From JBFHIJ01 sp963678775 (lineage in GTDB: Bacteria > Bacteroidota > Ignavibacteria > Kapaibacteriales > UBA2268), in NCBI GenBank assembly GCA_963678775.2, contig CAXXGR010000008.1, positions 372,001 to 436,000 of the forward strand: a stretch of DNA of 64,000 nucleotides, in the 5' to 3' direction. This document shows, in pieces, positions 1 through 7,901 of the stretch (position 1 is the stretch's first letter; the number at the start of each line of letters is the position of its first letter). Position numbers and translations under genes: made by a program. The notes under the pieces are model-generated. The model saw nothing but the letters and a program-made list of their open reading frames with translations. It ran no database searches and was not told the origin of the DNA.

Positions 1-79
1 TAGGTATTTCGTCAGCCTTAGCATTTAAAAAAGAGAGCAGAATATATGCAATCATCAATAAGCGAAATATCTTTAACAT
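1..79 (-). CDS. Exported protein, N-terminal fragment
   Basis: Reading leftwards from an ATG at 79, the frame stays open to the window edge and encodes a typical signal peptide: Met-Leu-Lys, a hydrophobic core (IFRLLMIAYILLSFL) and an Ala-Lys-Ala cleavage site before Asp-Glu. Only about 26 residues are visible, so the mature protein cannot be identified. An AGGG about 10 bases upstream of the ATG is a weak ribosome binding site. It is divergent from the leucine-rich-repeat gene, with about 200 bases of AT-rich DNA between them that presumably holds both promoters. Confidence 0.6.
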   Translation of the reverse strand, partial: MLKIFRLLMIAYILLSFLNAKADEIP

Positions 80-283
80 AGCTATTATCCCTATGATTGT
101 TAGATTTATCAAGTTAAAAAAATACTGCTACTAAAACAATAAATAAAACGACGAAACCTCAACTAAATATAAACGTAAAAATAATTATCACACTTGACTT
201 TTTTTCTTTGCTATTTATTCAAATGTATGCTATCTTATAGCAAGGATTAAAATTCTTTTACCACGTCAAAATAGGAGTACGTT

Positions 284-1219
284 ATGATGGATGGTGCAAC
301 AACCCCGGGAAAGTCAATAATGACCTGCTACTCTGTAGAAGAGGCTTTGCAAAATAAAGAAATAGTGACTAAACTAGATCTGCATTTCAAAGACCTCGAA
401 GAGTTCCCAAGAGAGATTTTAGACTTAGAAAATCTTACCGAATTAGTTTTATGGAACAACCGACTCACTTCAATACCAGATGACATTTACAGATTAAAAA
501 ACTTAGAGAAATTGGAACTTAGCGGCAATAAAATCAAAGAATTGCCTGCCGGCATCGGCAACTTAGAAAACTTAAAAGTACTCGTGCTTAGCTGGAATCA
601 GCTTACTGCTCTTCCCAAATCAATTGGGAATTTAAAAAATCTACAACGACTTGGTCTAAACAACAATCTAATTGAAACTCTCCCTACTGAAATCGGCAAC
701 TTATCTAAATTAAACGAATTAGTTTTAAGCGAAAATAATATTTCTTCACTCCCGGATGAAATTGGGAATCTAGAAAATTTAGTCAAGCTTCGTGCTCATG
801 GTAATAACTTGTCTGAAATTACAGCTTCTGTGACTAAGCTTGCAAAATTAGAAAAATTAGAAGCTAACCAAAACAATATATCTGCTTTGCCTGCTAATAT
901 TGGTGATATGAAAAAATTGCAGAAAATTAGGGTTTGCTCTAATTTGCTAACCGAATTACCGGAAAGTATTACAGAACTTGAAAACTTAGAAAAATTACTT
1001 CTTTTTGAAAATGATTTGAAGGCGATTCCTCAAGGCTTCGGTAAACTTATCAAACTTACTGAACTAGATTTAAGCTCTAATGAGTTTTCAGCAGTTCCGG
1101 AAGATATTGCGGAGCTTAAGAATCTTAAAGAGCTTAGACTCAATAAGAATAATATTGATAAGCAAAGTATCGAAGGTCTGTCATCTGTGCTGCCAAATAC
1201 CAAAATAAAATGGCAATAG
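284..1219 (+). CDS. Leucine-rich-repeat protein
   Basis: The protein is 311 residues and almost entirely leucine-rich repeats: about 11 units of 23 residues with the pattern LxxLxxLxLxxNxLxxLPxxIgx, starting near residue 30 and running to the C-terminus. No signal peptide, membrane segment or enzyme domain is visible, so it is probably a cytoplasmic solenoid that binds another protein. The even 23-residue spacing and the LPxxIG motif match the bacterial and plant-like intracellular LRR type. The start is supported by AGGAG at 273-277, six bases before ATG 284; ATG 287 and ATG 320 are alternatives. A small helix-turn-helix gene follows 31 bases downstream and may be co-transcribed. The partner and the function are unknown. 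Confidence 0.88.
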   Translation: MMDGATTPGKSIMTCYSVEEALQNKEIVTKLDLHFKDLEEFPREILDLENLTELVLWNNRLTSIPDDIYRLKNLEKLELSGNKIKELPAGIGNLENLKVLVLSWNQLTALPKSIGNLKNLQRLGLNNNLIETLPTEIGNLSKLNELVLSENNISSLPDEIGNLENLVKLRAHGNNLSEITASVTKLAKLEKLEANQNNISALPANIGDMKKLQKIRVCSNLLTELPESITELENLEKLLLFENDLKAIPQGFGKLIKLTELDLSSNEFSAVPEDIAELKNLKELRLNKNNIDKQSIEGLSSVLPNTKIKWQ

Positions 1220-1250
1220 TTATCGGCAAATGCAACAAAGGAGAATTATG

Positions 1251-1424
1251 ATGAGCGAAATGCTTACTGCTGCTAAATGGGCAGATAAACTCGGGGTTTC
1301 TCAAGGTAAAGTAAAAAAAGCAATTACAGAACTTAATCTTGAGCCTGATGAAACAAAAGGCAGATGTGCTTATTTTTCTGAAGCTTCTGCCGAAAAAATA
1401 AAAACTCACATAGAATCAATATAA
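1251..1424 (+). CDS. Small helix-turn-helix protein
   Basis: A 57-residue protein beginning MSEMLTAAKWADKLGVS. The stretch AAKWADKLGVSQGKVKKAI has the look of a helix-turn-helix of the MerR/excisionase kind, followed by a short wing-like segment and an Ala/Lys-rich helix. The start was chosen because AAAGGAG (1237-1243) sits seven bases before ATG 1251; ATG 1248 is possible, and an upstream in-frame ATG at 1230 would precede the ribosome binding site. It may bind DNA or act as an adaptor domain. It follows the LRR gene closely and ends before a strong hairpin. The function is not known. Confidence 0.75.
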   Translation: MSEMLTAAKWADKLGVSQGKVKKAITELNLEPDETKGRCAYFSEASAEKIKTHIESI

Positions 1425-1439
1425 TTATTGATACACTAC

Positions 1440-1490
1440 AAACAAAACCGGACAACATTCTTAACATGTCGTCCGGTTTTGTTTCTTTAT
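1440..1490. terminator. Bidirectional terminator between HTH gene and topA
   Basis: A 14-bp perfect stem (1440-1453 with 1471-1484, core ACCGGAC/GTCCGGT) has T-rich sequence on its 3' side in both orientations. It lies between the convergent small HTH gene and topA and would serve both. Confidence 0.8.
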
Positions 1491-1503
1491 ATTTACGCAA
1501 AAG

Positions 1504-3846
1504 CTATTCGCTTTTATCACCTTCTAACTCTTTGAAGTCTGCCTTGCATTCAGGACATTTGTAAGACTTTTCGTATTCGCCTTCTACTTTTTTATATCTA
1601 ATTTCTAAAGTAGGATTACCACAGCTAGAACACTCATGTTCAATTGGTTCATAGTTTGTGATATAATCACAATCAGGATATCTTGAGCAACCAAAGAATT
1701 TGCGTCTTGCTTTTTTGCTATAGCGTTCTATAACGTCGCCATCTCCACATTTAGGACACTTCACGCCCGTTGTTATAGGTTTTATACCTTTACACTCAGG
1801 ATAGTCAGTACAGCCGTAGAAACGACCAAAACGTGATTCTCTAATATACATTTGTTTTCCGCATACGTCGCAGAAAATACCTTCAGCTATAACAGGTTCT
1901 TTTTTCTCCATCATTTCCTGCTCTATCTTCGGAAGCGGTTTAGTACCTCTACATTCAGGATATTTAGAGCAACCTAGGAATCTGCCGCCACGACTAATCC
2001 TAATAATCATAGGCTCACCACATTCAGGGCATGGAATTTCCGGGATGTCACCATGCTCCTCTGCATATTTCAGAGATTTAGTAAACGGCCCATAGAACTG
2101 CTTCATAAGCTCTACATAAGTTAATTCACCATTGGCAACTACGTCTAAATCCTGCTCCATTTCTGCAGTAAAGTCAACGTTGAATAGTGTAGGGAAGTTT
2201 TTAACTAATACTTTGCATACATCCATGCCTAAACCAGTAGGCACAAAGGATTTAGTGATAAGTTCTACATACTCTCTATCAATCAAAGTACTGACAATTT
2301 GTGCATACGTAGAAGGTCTACCGATACCCAACTCGTCTAACTCTTTCACAAGAGATGCTTCATTATATCTTGCAGGCGGTTTAGTTTGAGAATGAGTAGA
2401 TTCTGTATTAGTACAGTCTACAGCTTGACCTTCCTCTAAAGTAGGAGGTAAAATCTGTTTTCCATCATCTTTTTTACCATTATCTATATCGCCATAGGCG
2501 GCAAGGAAACCTTTGAAAACAACTATTGAACCTGAAGCTCTAAAAGTAAGGTTATCGCCATCAATTGAGATAGTTGTTTGAGCCATTATTGCCGGTGCCA
2601 TTTGCGATGCTAAGAATCTGTTGAAAATCAACTCATAAAGTCTTGCTTCATCTTTGTTAGCATATTTCTTTACCTCATCAGGAGAGTAAATCATACTTGT
2701 CGGACGAATAGCTTCGTGCGCATCCTGAATATTGGAAGATTTGCTTTTATAGAAATTTGGCTTTTCAGGTAAATATTTTTCGCCATACTTTGTTGTGATA
2801 TATTCAGCCGCATTTTGCTGAGCTTCCGGACTAATCCTCACAGAGTCAGTTCTCATGTAGGTAATAAGACCAACAGAGCCGTCAGTCCCCATGGTGATAC
2901 CTTCATAAAGTCTCTGAGCAGTAGCCATAGTCTTTTTATTAGAAAAGCCTAAGCGACGAGATGCTTCCTGCTGCAAAAGCGAAGTAGTAAATGGAGAAGA
3001 TGGTCTTCTTTTTACTTGCTTTTTAGCAATAGAGCTGATGTTAAAGTCAGAATTTTTAATTCTGTCCAGCAAGTCATTTGCCTCTTGTTCAGTTCTAATA
3101 AAATGCTGCTTCGCAAGTTTATCCTGTATTGCTTTATTTTCTTCTTCATCGTCTGCATGCGCAGAACCTTCAGGATTTTTTATAACTTTGTCATCATAAG
3201 AGTAAAGTTTAGCTTCTAAGCTATCTTTTTTATCATTTTCAAACATCCCTGCGATAGACCAATAGTCAATTGGTTTAAATGCGTTTATTTTGTCTTCTCT
3301 TTCGCAGATGAGCCTGAGAGCAACAGACTGCACCCTACCTGCTGACAGAGCCTTAGATGTCTTTTCAATCATTGCTCTGTTCAAAAAAGGAGAAACCTGA
3401 AACCCAATAAGTCTATCTAGAACTCTGCGAGCTTGCTGAGACATAAAAAGATCTTTATTGATTTCAATAGGTTCTTTCAGAGCATTTTTTACTCCGGCTT
3501 TAGTGATTTCGTTGAAAAGAACTCTTTTGATGTTTTTGTTATTTGTTTTTATAACTTCCGCTAAGTGCCATGCTATTGCCTCACCTTCGCGGTCAGGATC
3601 GGTAGCGATCAAGACTTCTTTTGCTTTTTTAGAGCGCTCTTTAAGTTTCTTGATTATGTCGCCCTTACCCTTAATGGTAATATATTTTGGTTCGAAATCA
3701 TTTTCAACATCCACACCGAGCTTTGTCTTCGCCAAATCTTTAATATGACCAACAGAAGCCTCGACTACATATTTACTACCAAGATATTTATTTATGGTTT
3801 TTGCCTTTGCAGGTGATTCCACTACAACTAATATTTTTTCAGCCAT
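1504..3846 (-). CDS. topA: DNA topoisomerase I
   Basis: Type IA topoisomerase, 780 residues, which relaxes negatively supercoiled DNA by single-strand passage. The N-terminal TOPRIM domain begins VVVESPAKAKTI and carries DPDREGE at 83-89. The active-site tyrosine is Tyr330 in GLITYMRTDS. After the core there are four C-terminal zinc-finger units from about residue 600 (CPECGEP...CSKYPEC, CDVCGKQ...CTDYPEC, CPKCGDG...CSRYPDC, CSSCGNP...CPEC), as is common for bacterial TopA. Full length with no missing motif. It is transcribed alone towards the HTH gene and shares the terminator at 1440-1490. Confidence 0.98.
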   Translation of the reverse strand: MAEKILVVVESPAKAKTINKYLGSKYVVEASVGHIKDLAKTKLGVDVENDFEPKYITIKGKGDIIKKLKERSKKAKEVLIATDPDREGEAIAWHLAEVIKTNNKNIKRVLFNEITKAGVKNALKEPIEINKDLFMSQQARRVLDRLIGFQVSPFLNRAMIEKTSKALSAGRVQSVALRLICEREDKINAFKPIDYWSIAGMFENDKKDSLEAKLYSYDDKVIKNPEGSAHADDEEENKAIQDKLAKQHFIRTEQEANDLLDRIKNSDFNISSIAKKQVKRRPSSPFTTSLLQQEASRRLGFSNKKTMATAQRLYEGITMGTDGSVGLITYMRTDSVRISPEAQQNAAEYITTKYGEKYLPEKPNFYKSKSSNIQDAHEAIRPTSMIYSPDEVKKYANKDEARLYELIFNRFLASQMAPAIMAQTTISIDGDNLTFRASGSIVVFKGFLAAYGDIDNGKKDDGKQILPPTLEEGQAVDCTNTESTHSQTKPPARYNEASLVKELDELGIGRPSTYAQIVSTLIDREYVELITKSFVPTGLGMDVCKVLVKNFPTLFNVDFTAEMEQDLDVVANGELTYVELMKQFYGPFTKSLKYAEEHGDIPEIPCPECGEPMIIRISRGGRFLGCSKYPECRGTKPLPKIEQEMMEKKEPVIAEGIFCDVCGKQMYIRESRFGRFYGCTDYPECKGIKPITTGVKCPKCGDGDVIERYSKKARRKFFGCSRYPDCDYITNYEPIEHECSSCGNPTLEIRYKKVEGEYEKSYKCPECKADFKELEGDKSE

Positions 3847-4129
3847 CTATTTTCCCGCCTGTCGAGTATTTTTATTTTTTTGATTCTACGTTCTTATAGA
3901 ATTCCAATTGCAAATATAAAAAATATAAGACTATATAAAAGGTTTGAAGGAACTTTTTTTTTCCTTATGTAACACGTAGTTAGAATAATATATTTTTTGA
4001 TTTTAAAGGATTGTGAGAATCGTTCAAAATAAGAATTGTTAATTGTCGTCTCTGTAACAGAGAAAAACATAATATTATTAGTAATATTATATAATATCAA
4101 AGTACTTGATGTATTGCTTCATTAGTGCA

Positions 4130-4255
4130 TATTTTACTCTTTTTGAGTAAATAAACTCTGTATGACAGGAGTCAAAACGGTCATGGAATTTCTGAACTAA
4201 TCTCTGATTGAATGTATACGTAGAGCAGCTTTAGCCCAAGCTGCTCTTTTTTTTG
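4130..4255 (+). ncRNA. Candidate small RNA ending in an intrinsic terminator
   Basis: Three successive hairpins can be drawn on the plus strand: TTTACTC/GAGTAAA (4133-4151), ATGAC/GTCAT (4162-4184) and the terminator stem at 4222-4247. No protein gene lies upstream on this strand for about 2.8 kb, so the terminator should end an RNA that begins nearby. A 12-codon frame (ATG 4162, MTGVKTVMEFLN) lies inside but has no clear ribosome binding site. The 5' end is unknown; no promoter could be fixed. Confidence 0.35.
4222..4254 (+). terminator. Orphan plus-strand terminator
   Basis: A 10-bp perfect stem AGAGCAGCTT/AAGCTGCTCT with loop TAGCCC is followed directly by about eight T. On the minus strand it has no T tract, so it does not serve the antiporter gene that ends at 4351. 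Confidence 0.8.
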
Positions 4256-4350
4256 TATATTTCTAAAAGTATAACTTTGCATTTGTTTGAAACTAAGTTA
4301 TGTAGCCTTTTTATTCTTTAGTCTCTTTGATTTCTACAAAACTAATTTGT

Positions 4351-5667
4351 TTATTGCTCTGTCCCATCTTTATTATCTTTTGTACTTATATCTTTTGTGG
4401 CTTCAGTTTCAATTTCGCAATATGGCCCCTCCGGTTCATTGACTAGCAAATCATTATTCGGAGTAACACCAATATCTACAATTGTAAAAGAATCTATGTT
4501 CGCCGACGGAGTAGTTACTAATGCTCCCATCATTACCAAACCTGTAGTAATAATAACAAAAGATAAAATGCCTACTGAAAAATCCTGAATTTGATATATT
4601 TCTGGTATTTTATAGAAAAGAAGAATAGTAATCAAGCCACGAGGAGCCAAAAATATTTCAGGTATTACATTCGTTTTCAGGAATGTTCTGAAATTTACAT
4701 ATCTGATAATGTATAAAATCACAACTATAATACTGCCTACTAATAATACATTTGGGTTAGTCATCTGCACAATATCAATGGACATTCCAAATGCAATAAA
4801 GAAAAATGTGCGTACCAAAAATGCAGTTTCAGCTGTAATAATGTGAAATTCATTACGAATACTTTCCACCATAGAAAAGCTTATATATTTTTTGAGCTTC
4901 CATCTAAAAAAGATTTTTGAATTATTAAGTACTAAGCCAAAAATAAAAATTATCAACAGTGAAGAAAGATGCAGTTGTTTACCAACTCCGTACAAAGCAG
5001 CCAAAATCGCGAGCATCATAAATATCTTTATCTGAGTTGTAATTTTACTGAATAAATAGACAAGGAAATATGAAAATACTATAGAGACTACTATGGTCAA
5101 TAGAATCATCATAAGACCATGTAGAGAAAATATGCTACCTTCTTGAATCACTACAAAATTAAAGAACATGATACCGATAATGTCCGAAAAAGTCGCTTCG
5201 TAAATCATAAATTCTTTTTTACTTTGCGTAAGGCTATGTACGCTGGGGATTAGTACTGCACTACTGACTACAGAAAGTGGGATAGCATAGACGAGGGAGT
5301 TGAAAAATGGCTCTTCTCTAAAAAACATAATGACTAAAGCGATCGCCATGGAGGATATTATCAAAATCAGTGAAGCCATCATGAAAGATTTTTTGATAGT
5401 ACCCAGCTTCTCCTTGGTCAGCTTCAAATCCACTGCTGCCTCAAGTACTATCATTATCAAACCGACTATTCCAAGCAACTCAAGAGCATTATAAAATTGA
5501 CGATCCAGATTTATACCAAATGAAGTGGCTAATAGCTTTAGCCCCATACCAGTGGCTATCAAAAATAAAACAGACGGGATTTTAAAATTCCGAGAAGCTA
5601 TATCAAAAACGTATGATAATAATATCATAACGCTCCCACCTATCAAAACTATGTAAGGGTCAAACAT
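4351..5667 (-). CDS. Cation:proton antiporter (CPA family)
   Basis: A 438-residue polytopic membrane protein with about 12 hydrophobic segments and a hydrophilic C-terminal tail of about 60 residues rich in Glu, Asp and Lys. The fold and the segment EATFSDIIGIMFFNFVV match Na+/H+ exchangers of the monovalent cation:proton antiporter superfamily. The ion-binding Asp is present (S-D), but the Asn usual in the N-D motif is Ser, and the TM4 region reads SVVSSAVLIPS without the usual Thr-Asp-Pro. Ion specificity therefore cannot be stated. It probably sits in the inner membrane and works in pH or Na+/K+ balance. It stands alone, with the small RNA candidate downstream and UPF0173 divergent upstream. 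Confidence 0.85.
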   Translation of the reverse strand: MFDPYIVLIGGSVMILLSYVFDIASRNFKIPSVLFLIATGMGLKLLATSFGINLDRQFYNALELLGIVGLIMIVLEAAVDLKLTKEKLGTIKKSFMMASLILIISSMAIALVIMFFREEPFFNSLVYAIPLSVVSSAVLIPSVHSLTQSKKEFMIYEATFSDIIGIMFFNFVVIQEGSIFSLHGLMMILLTIVVSIVFSYFLVYLFSKITTQIKIFMMLAILAALYGVGKQLHLSSLLIIFIFGLVLNNSKIFFRWKLKKYISFSMVESIRNEFHIITAETAFLVRTFFFIAFGMSIDIVQMTNPNVLLVGSIIVVILYIIRYVNFRTFLKTNVIPEIFLAPRGLITILLFYKIPEIYQIQDFSVGILSFVIITTGLVMMGALVTTPSANIDSFTIVDIGVTPNNDLLVNEPEGPYCEIETEATKDISTKDNKDGTEQ

Positions 5668-5827
5668 ACGTCACACCTTTCTATCAATATCCAAAATGTT
5701 CAAACTAAGATTTGTTTGTGTTTGAAACAATAATATAATATATTAATGTAAATTTTAAGTCTTTTATATTACATAGTAAGTTTTGGAAGCAATAATATTT
5801 TATCTGGAATAATTTTGGAGACGTTTT

Positions 5828-6508
5828 ATGCTAAAACTAACATACTTGAGCCATTCCTCTTTTATGCTTTCTAATGGAGAGCAAACAATAGTTATCGATC
5901 CTTTTATTACAGGAAATGCAAACGCTCCTGTGCCTGCAGATACTATCAAGCCTGACTTTATTGTGTTGACTCATGCTCACGGCGACCATATTGGTGATGC
6001 AATCCAGCTGGCAAAAGATAACGACAGCATGATTATTGCAGTAAATGAACTTGCAAACTATGTGGCTGCCCATGGCGTAAAAGCTCATAACATGCACATA
6101 GGCGGTGCTTGGAACTTTCCATTTGGCAGATTGAAGTTTACTATTGCCCACCACGGAAGCTCCACTCCTGATGGACTTTACATGGGCGAACCTGCCGGCG
6201 TAGTTATCACTATGGGTGGTAAAACAGTTTATCATGCAGGAGATACTGGCATATTCCTCGATATGAAACTAATAGGCGAGCTAAATGCAATAGATGTGTA
6301 TATGATGCCTATTGGAGATAATTTTACTATGGGAATAGACGACGCTGTTAAATCGGTAGAGTTTGTAAACCCTAAGTTATCTATACCAATGCACTACAAT
6401 ACATTTCCAATTATTGAAGCAGATCCAAATATTTTCAAAAGCAAAGTCGAAAACCTTGGCAAAAAAGCAAAAGTAATGGACTTTGGCGAATCAATAGTAT
6501 TTGACTAA
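5828..6508 (+). CDS. UPF0173 metal-dependent hydrolase (UlaG-like)
   Basis: A 226-residue metallo-beta-lactamase-fold protein, the normal length for UPF0173. Motifs are HSSF near the N-terminus, the metal-binding THAHGDH (about residues 49-55), AHHGS, HAGDTG and a final PMHYNTFP. These supply the His/Asp ligands of a two-metal site. The substrate of this family is not established; relatives include L-ascorbate-6-phosphate lactonase UlaG. TTTTGGAGACG lies just before the ATG and contains GGAG. Monocistronic, with a hairpin after it. Confidence 0.92.
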   Translation: MLKLTYLSHSSFMLSNGEQTIVIDPFITGNANAPVPADTIKPDFIVLTHAHGDHIGDAIQLAKDNDSMIIAVNELANYVAAHGVKAHNMHIGGAWNFPFGRLKFTIAHHGSSTPDGLYMGEPAGVVITMGGKTVYHAGDTGIFLDMKLIGELNAIDVYMMPIGDNFTMGIDDAVKSVEFVNPKLSIPMHYNTFPIIEADPNIFKSKVENLGKKAKVMDFGESIVFD

Positions 6509-6521
6509 TTTTAGAAAATTT

Positions 6522-6561
6522 ATATAAGCAGAGGTACTTATAGCCGTATCTCTGCTTATAT
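6522..6561 (+). terminator. Hairpin after UPF0173 gene
   Basis: A 12-bp stem ATATAAGCAGAG/CTCTGCTTATAT lies 14 bases after the stop codon. The following sequence (CAATAAT) lacks a clean T run, so as a terminator it is only probable. Confidence 0.5.
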
Positions 6562-6746
6562 CAATAATCTCACCACTCTGTACCGTTATATTCCTTATGA
6601 TATTTTGTAAAAAAGCAATTTTTGCAAAAAGTCTTAAACCAATCTTTGTTAAATTGAGTCTCTAGGATAGTGAAATAAAATGAAACAAAATTCGATTTTT
6701 TACGTAGCACAAAGCGATTTTCAATAACTAATTTAAAGATAGTCTC

Positions 6747-7874
6747 ATGGCAAAAAGACAAATTTCTATTTTTCTGGCAATAGTTGTGACTTTGACTATT
6801 GCTGTGCTTGGTTTTGGATTCTTTGCAGATATGAAAGAGGAGCCGGAGCAGCAAATTCCACCCGAGAGAATTTTAAAAGTTACAGTTTCTAACGTAAGTT
6901 ATGACACTTTAACTACTGAAATTATCTCAACCGGACGTTTAGATTCTCGAAGTTTCGTAGATTTAATCTCAGAAGTTTCCGGTAAAATTTTGCCCGGAGA
7001 CATTCCGCTGAAAAAAGGGCAGAGCTTTAGAAAGGGACAAGTAATTGCCAAAATATTTTCTGAAGAAGCAGAACTTGCTCTCAAAGGAAGAAAAAGTCGC
7101 TATCTGACTACTTTGGCAAATATGTTACCTGATCTAATGATCGATTTTCCTAAAGCATATTCCGCTTGGGAGAAATTTTTTAATTCCATTGAATTGGAAA
7201 AAGATATTCCTGATTTGCCTCAAATTGAAAATAGTAAAGAAAAAATCTTCCTATCAGGCAGAAATATCATAAGCGAGTATTTTGCTATCAAGAGCGATGA
7301 AATTAGGCTTACTAAATATGAATTAGTTGCGCCTTTTGATGGAGCACTTAATGAAGTAGCTTTAGAAACAGGTGCCGTTGCTAATACCGGATCTCGTATT
7401 GCAAAGATGATTCGAACTGATATTTTAGAATTGGAAGTGCCGGTTAATTATGATATTTCAAGGAAGATAAAAGTCGGACAGTCTGTGAAAGTTCATTCTG
7501 ACGATGATAAATACACCTGGCCTGGAACTGTAAATCGTAAAGCTGATTTTATAGATCCTAACAGTCAATCTATTAGCGTTTTTGTTACTTTATCACAAAA
7601 TAGTAATCCTCTTTACAAAGGTATGTACTTAGAAGCTGAATTTGGATCTATTACTTTTAAAGATGTAATGGAATTACCTAGGAATGCAGTTTTTAATCAG
7701 GATGAAGTATACTTTGTCAATGATGAAATGAAGCTGGAAAAATCTAAAATAAAAATTGTGAAATACAATGCGACTACTCTTTTCTTCCAGGGACTACCTG
7801 CAGGCATTAAAGTAGTAAACGAACCGCTTATTAATGTTACAGAAAATTTAGCTGTAGAGATTTTAAATAAGTAA
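6747..7874 (+). CDS. RND efflux adaptor (membrane fusion protein)
   Basis: A 375-residue periplasmic adaptor of the HlyD/AcrA type. An N-terminal anchor or signal (residues 5-28, IFLAIVVTLTIAVLGFGFF) is followed by a lipoyl-like half (GRLDSRSFVDLISEVSGKI), a short helical hairpin, the second lipoyl half (YELVAPFDGALNEV), a beta-barrel domain and a membrane-proximal domain. It bridges the inner-membrane pump and the outer-membrane channel. The pump gene starts 27 bases downstream and the channel gene follows, giving a complete three-part export operon. No regulator is adjacent and the exported substrate is unknown. Confidence 0.93.
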   Translation: MAKRQISIFLAIVVTLTIAVLGFGFFADMKEEPEQQIPPERILKVTVSNVSYDTLTTEIISTGRLDSRSFVDLISEVSGKILPGDIPLKKGQSFRKGQVIAKIFSEEAELALKGRKSRYLTTLANMLPDLMIDFPKAYSAWEKFFNSIELEKDIPDLPQIENSKEKIFLSGRNIISEYFAIKSDEIRLTKYELVAPFDGALNEVALETGAVANTGSRIAKMIRTDILELEVPVNYDISRKIKVGQSVKVHSDDDKYTWPGTVNRKADFIDPNSQSISVFVTLSQNSNPLYKGMYLEAEFGSITFKDVMELPRNAVFNQDEVYFVNDEMKLEKSKIKIVKYNATTLFFQGLPAGIKVVNEPLINVTENLAVEILNK

Positions 7875-7901
7875 AATTTTAAAAAAATACGATATTTAAA
7901 T

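Larger units (their letters stand above)
3847..4350. other. Intergenic region with possible small RNA
   Basis: No convincing gene is present. A minus-strand frame at 3894-4100 has low-complexity Ile/Phe/Lys composition and no ribosome binding site. A hairpin ATAATATTA/TAATATTAT lies near 4070-4092. From 4133 a chain of three plus-strand hairpins ends in a terminator, described separately. Confidence 0.5.

Noticed and set aside
3894..4100. 68-codon minus-strand frame upstream of topA
   Set aside because: Low-complexity Ile/Phe/Lys composition in AT-rich intergenic DNA, no ribosome binding site and no recognisable motif.
6570..6854. 94-codon minus-strand frame
   Set aside because: It overlaps the start of the RND adaptor gene on the other strand, whose signal segment and domains are clear.
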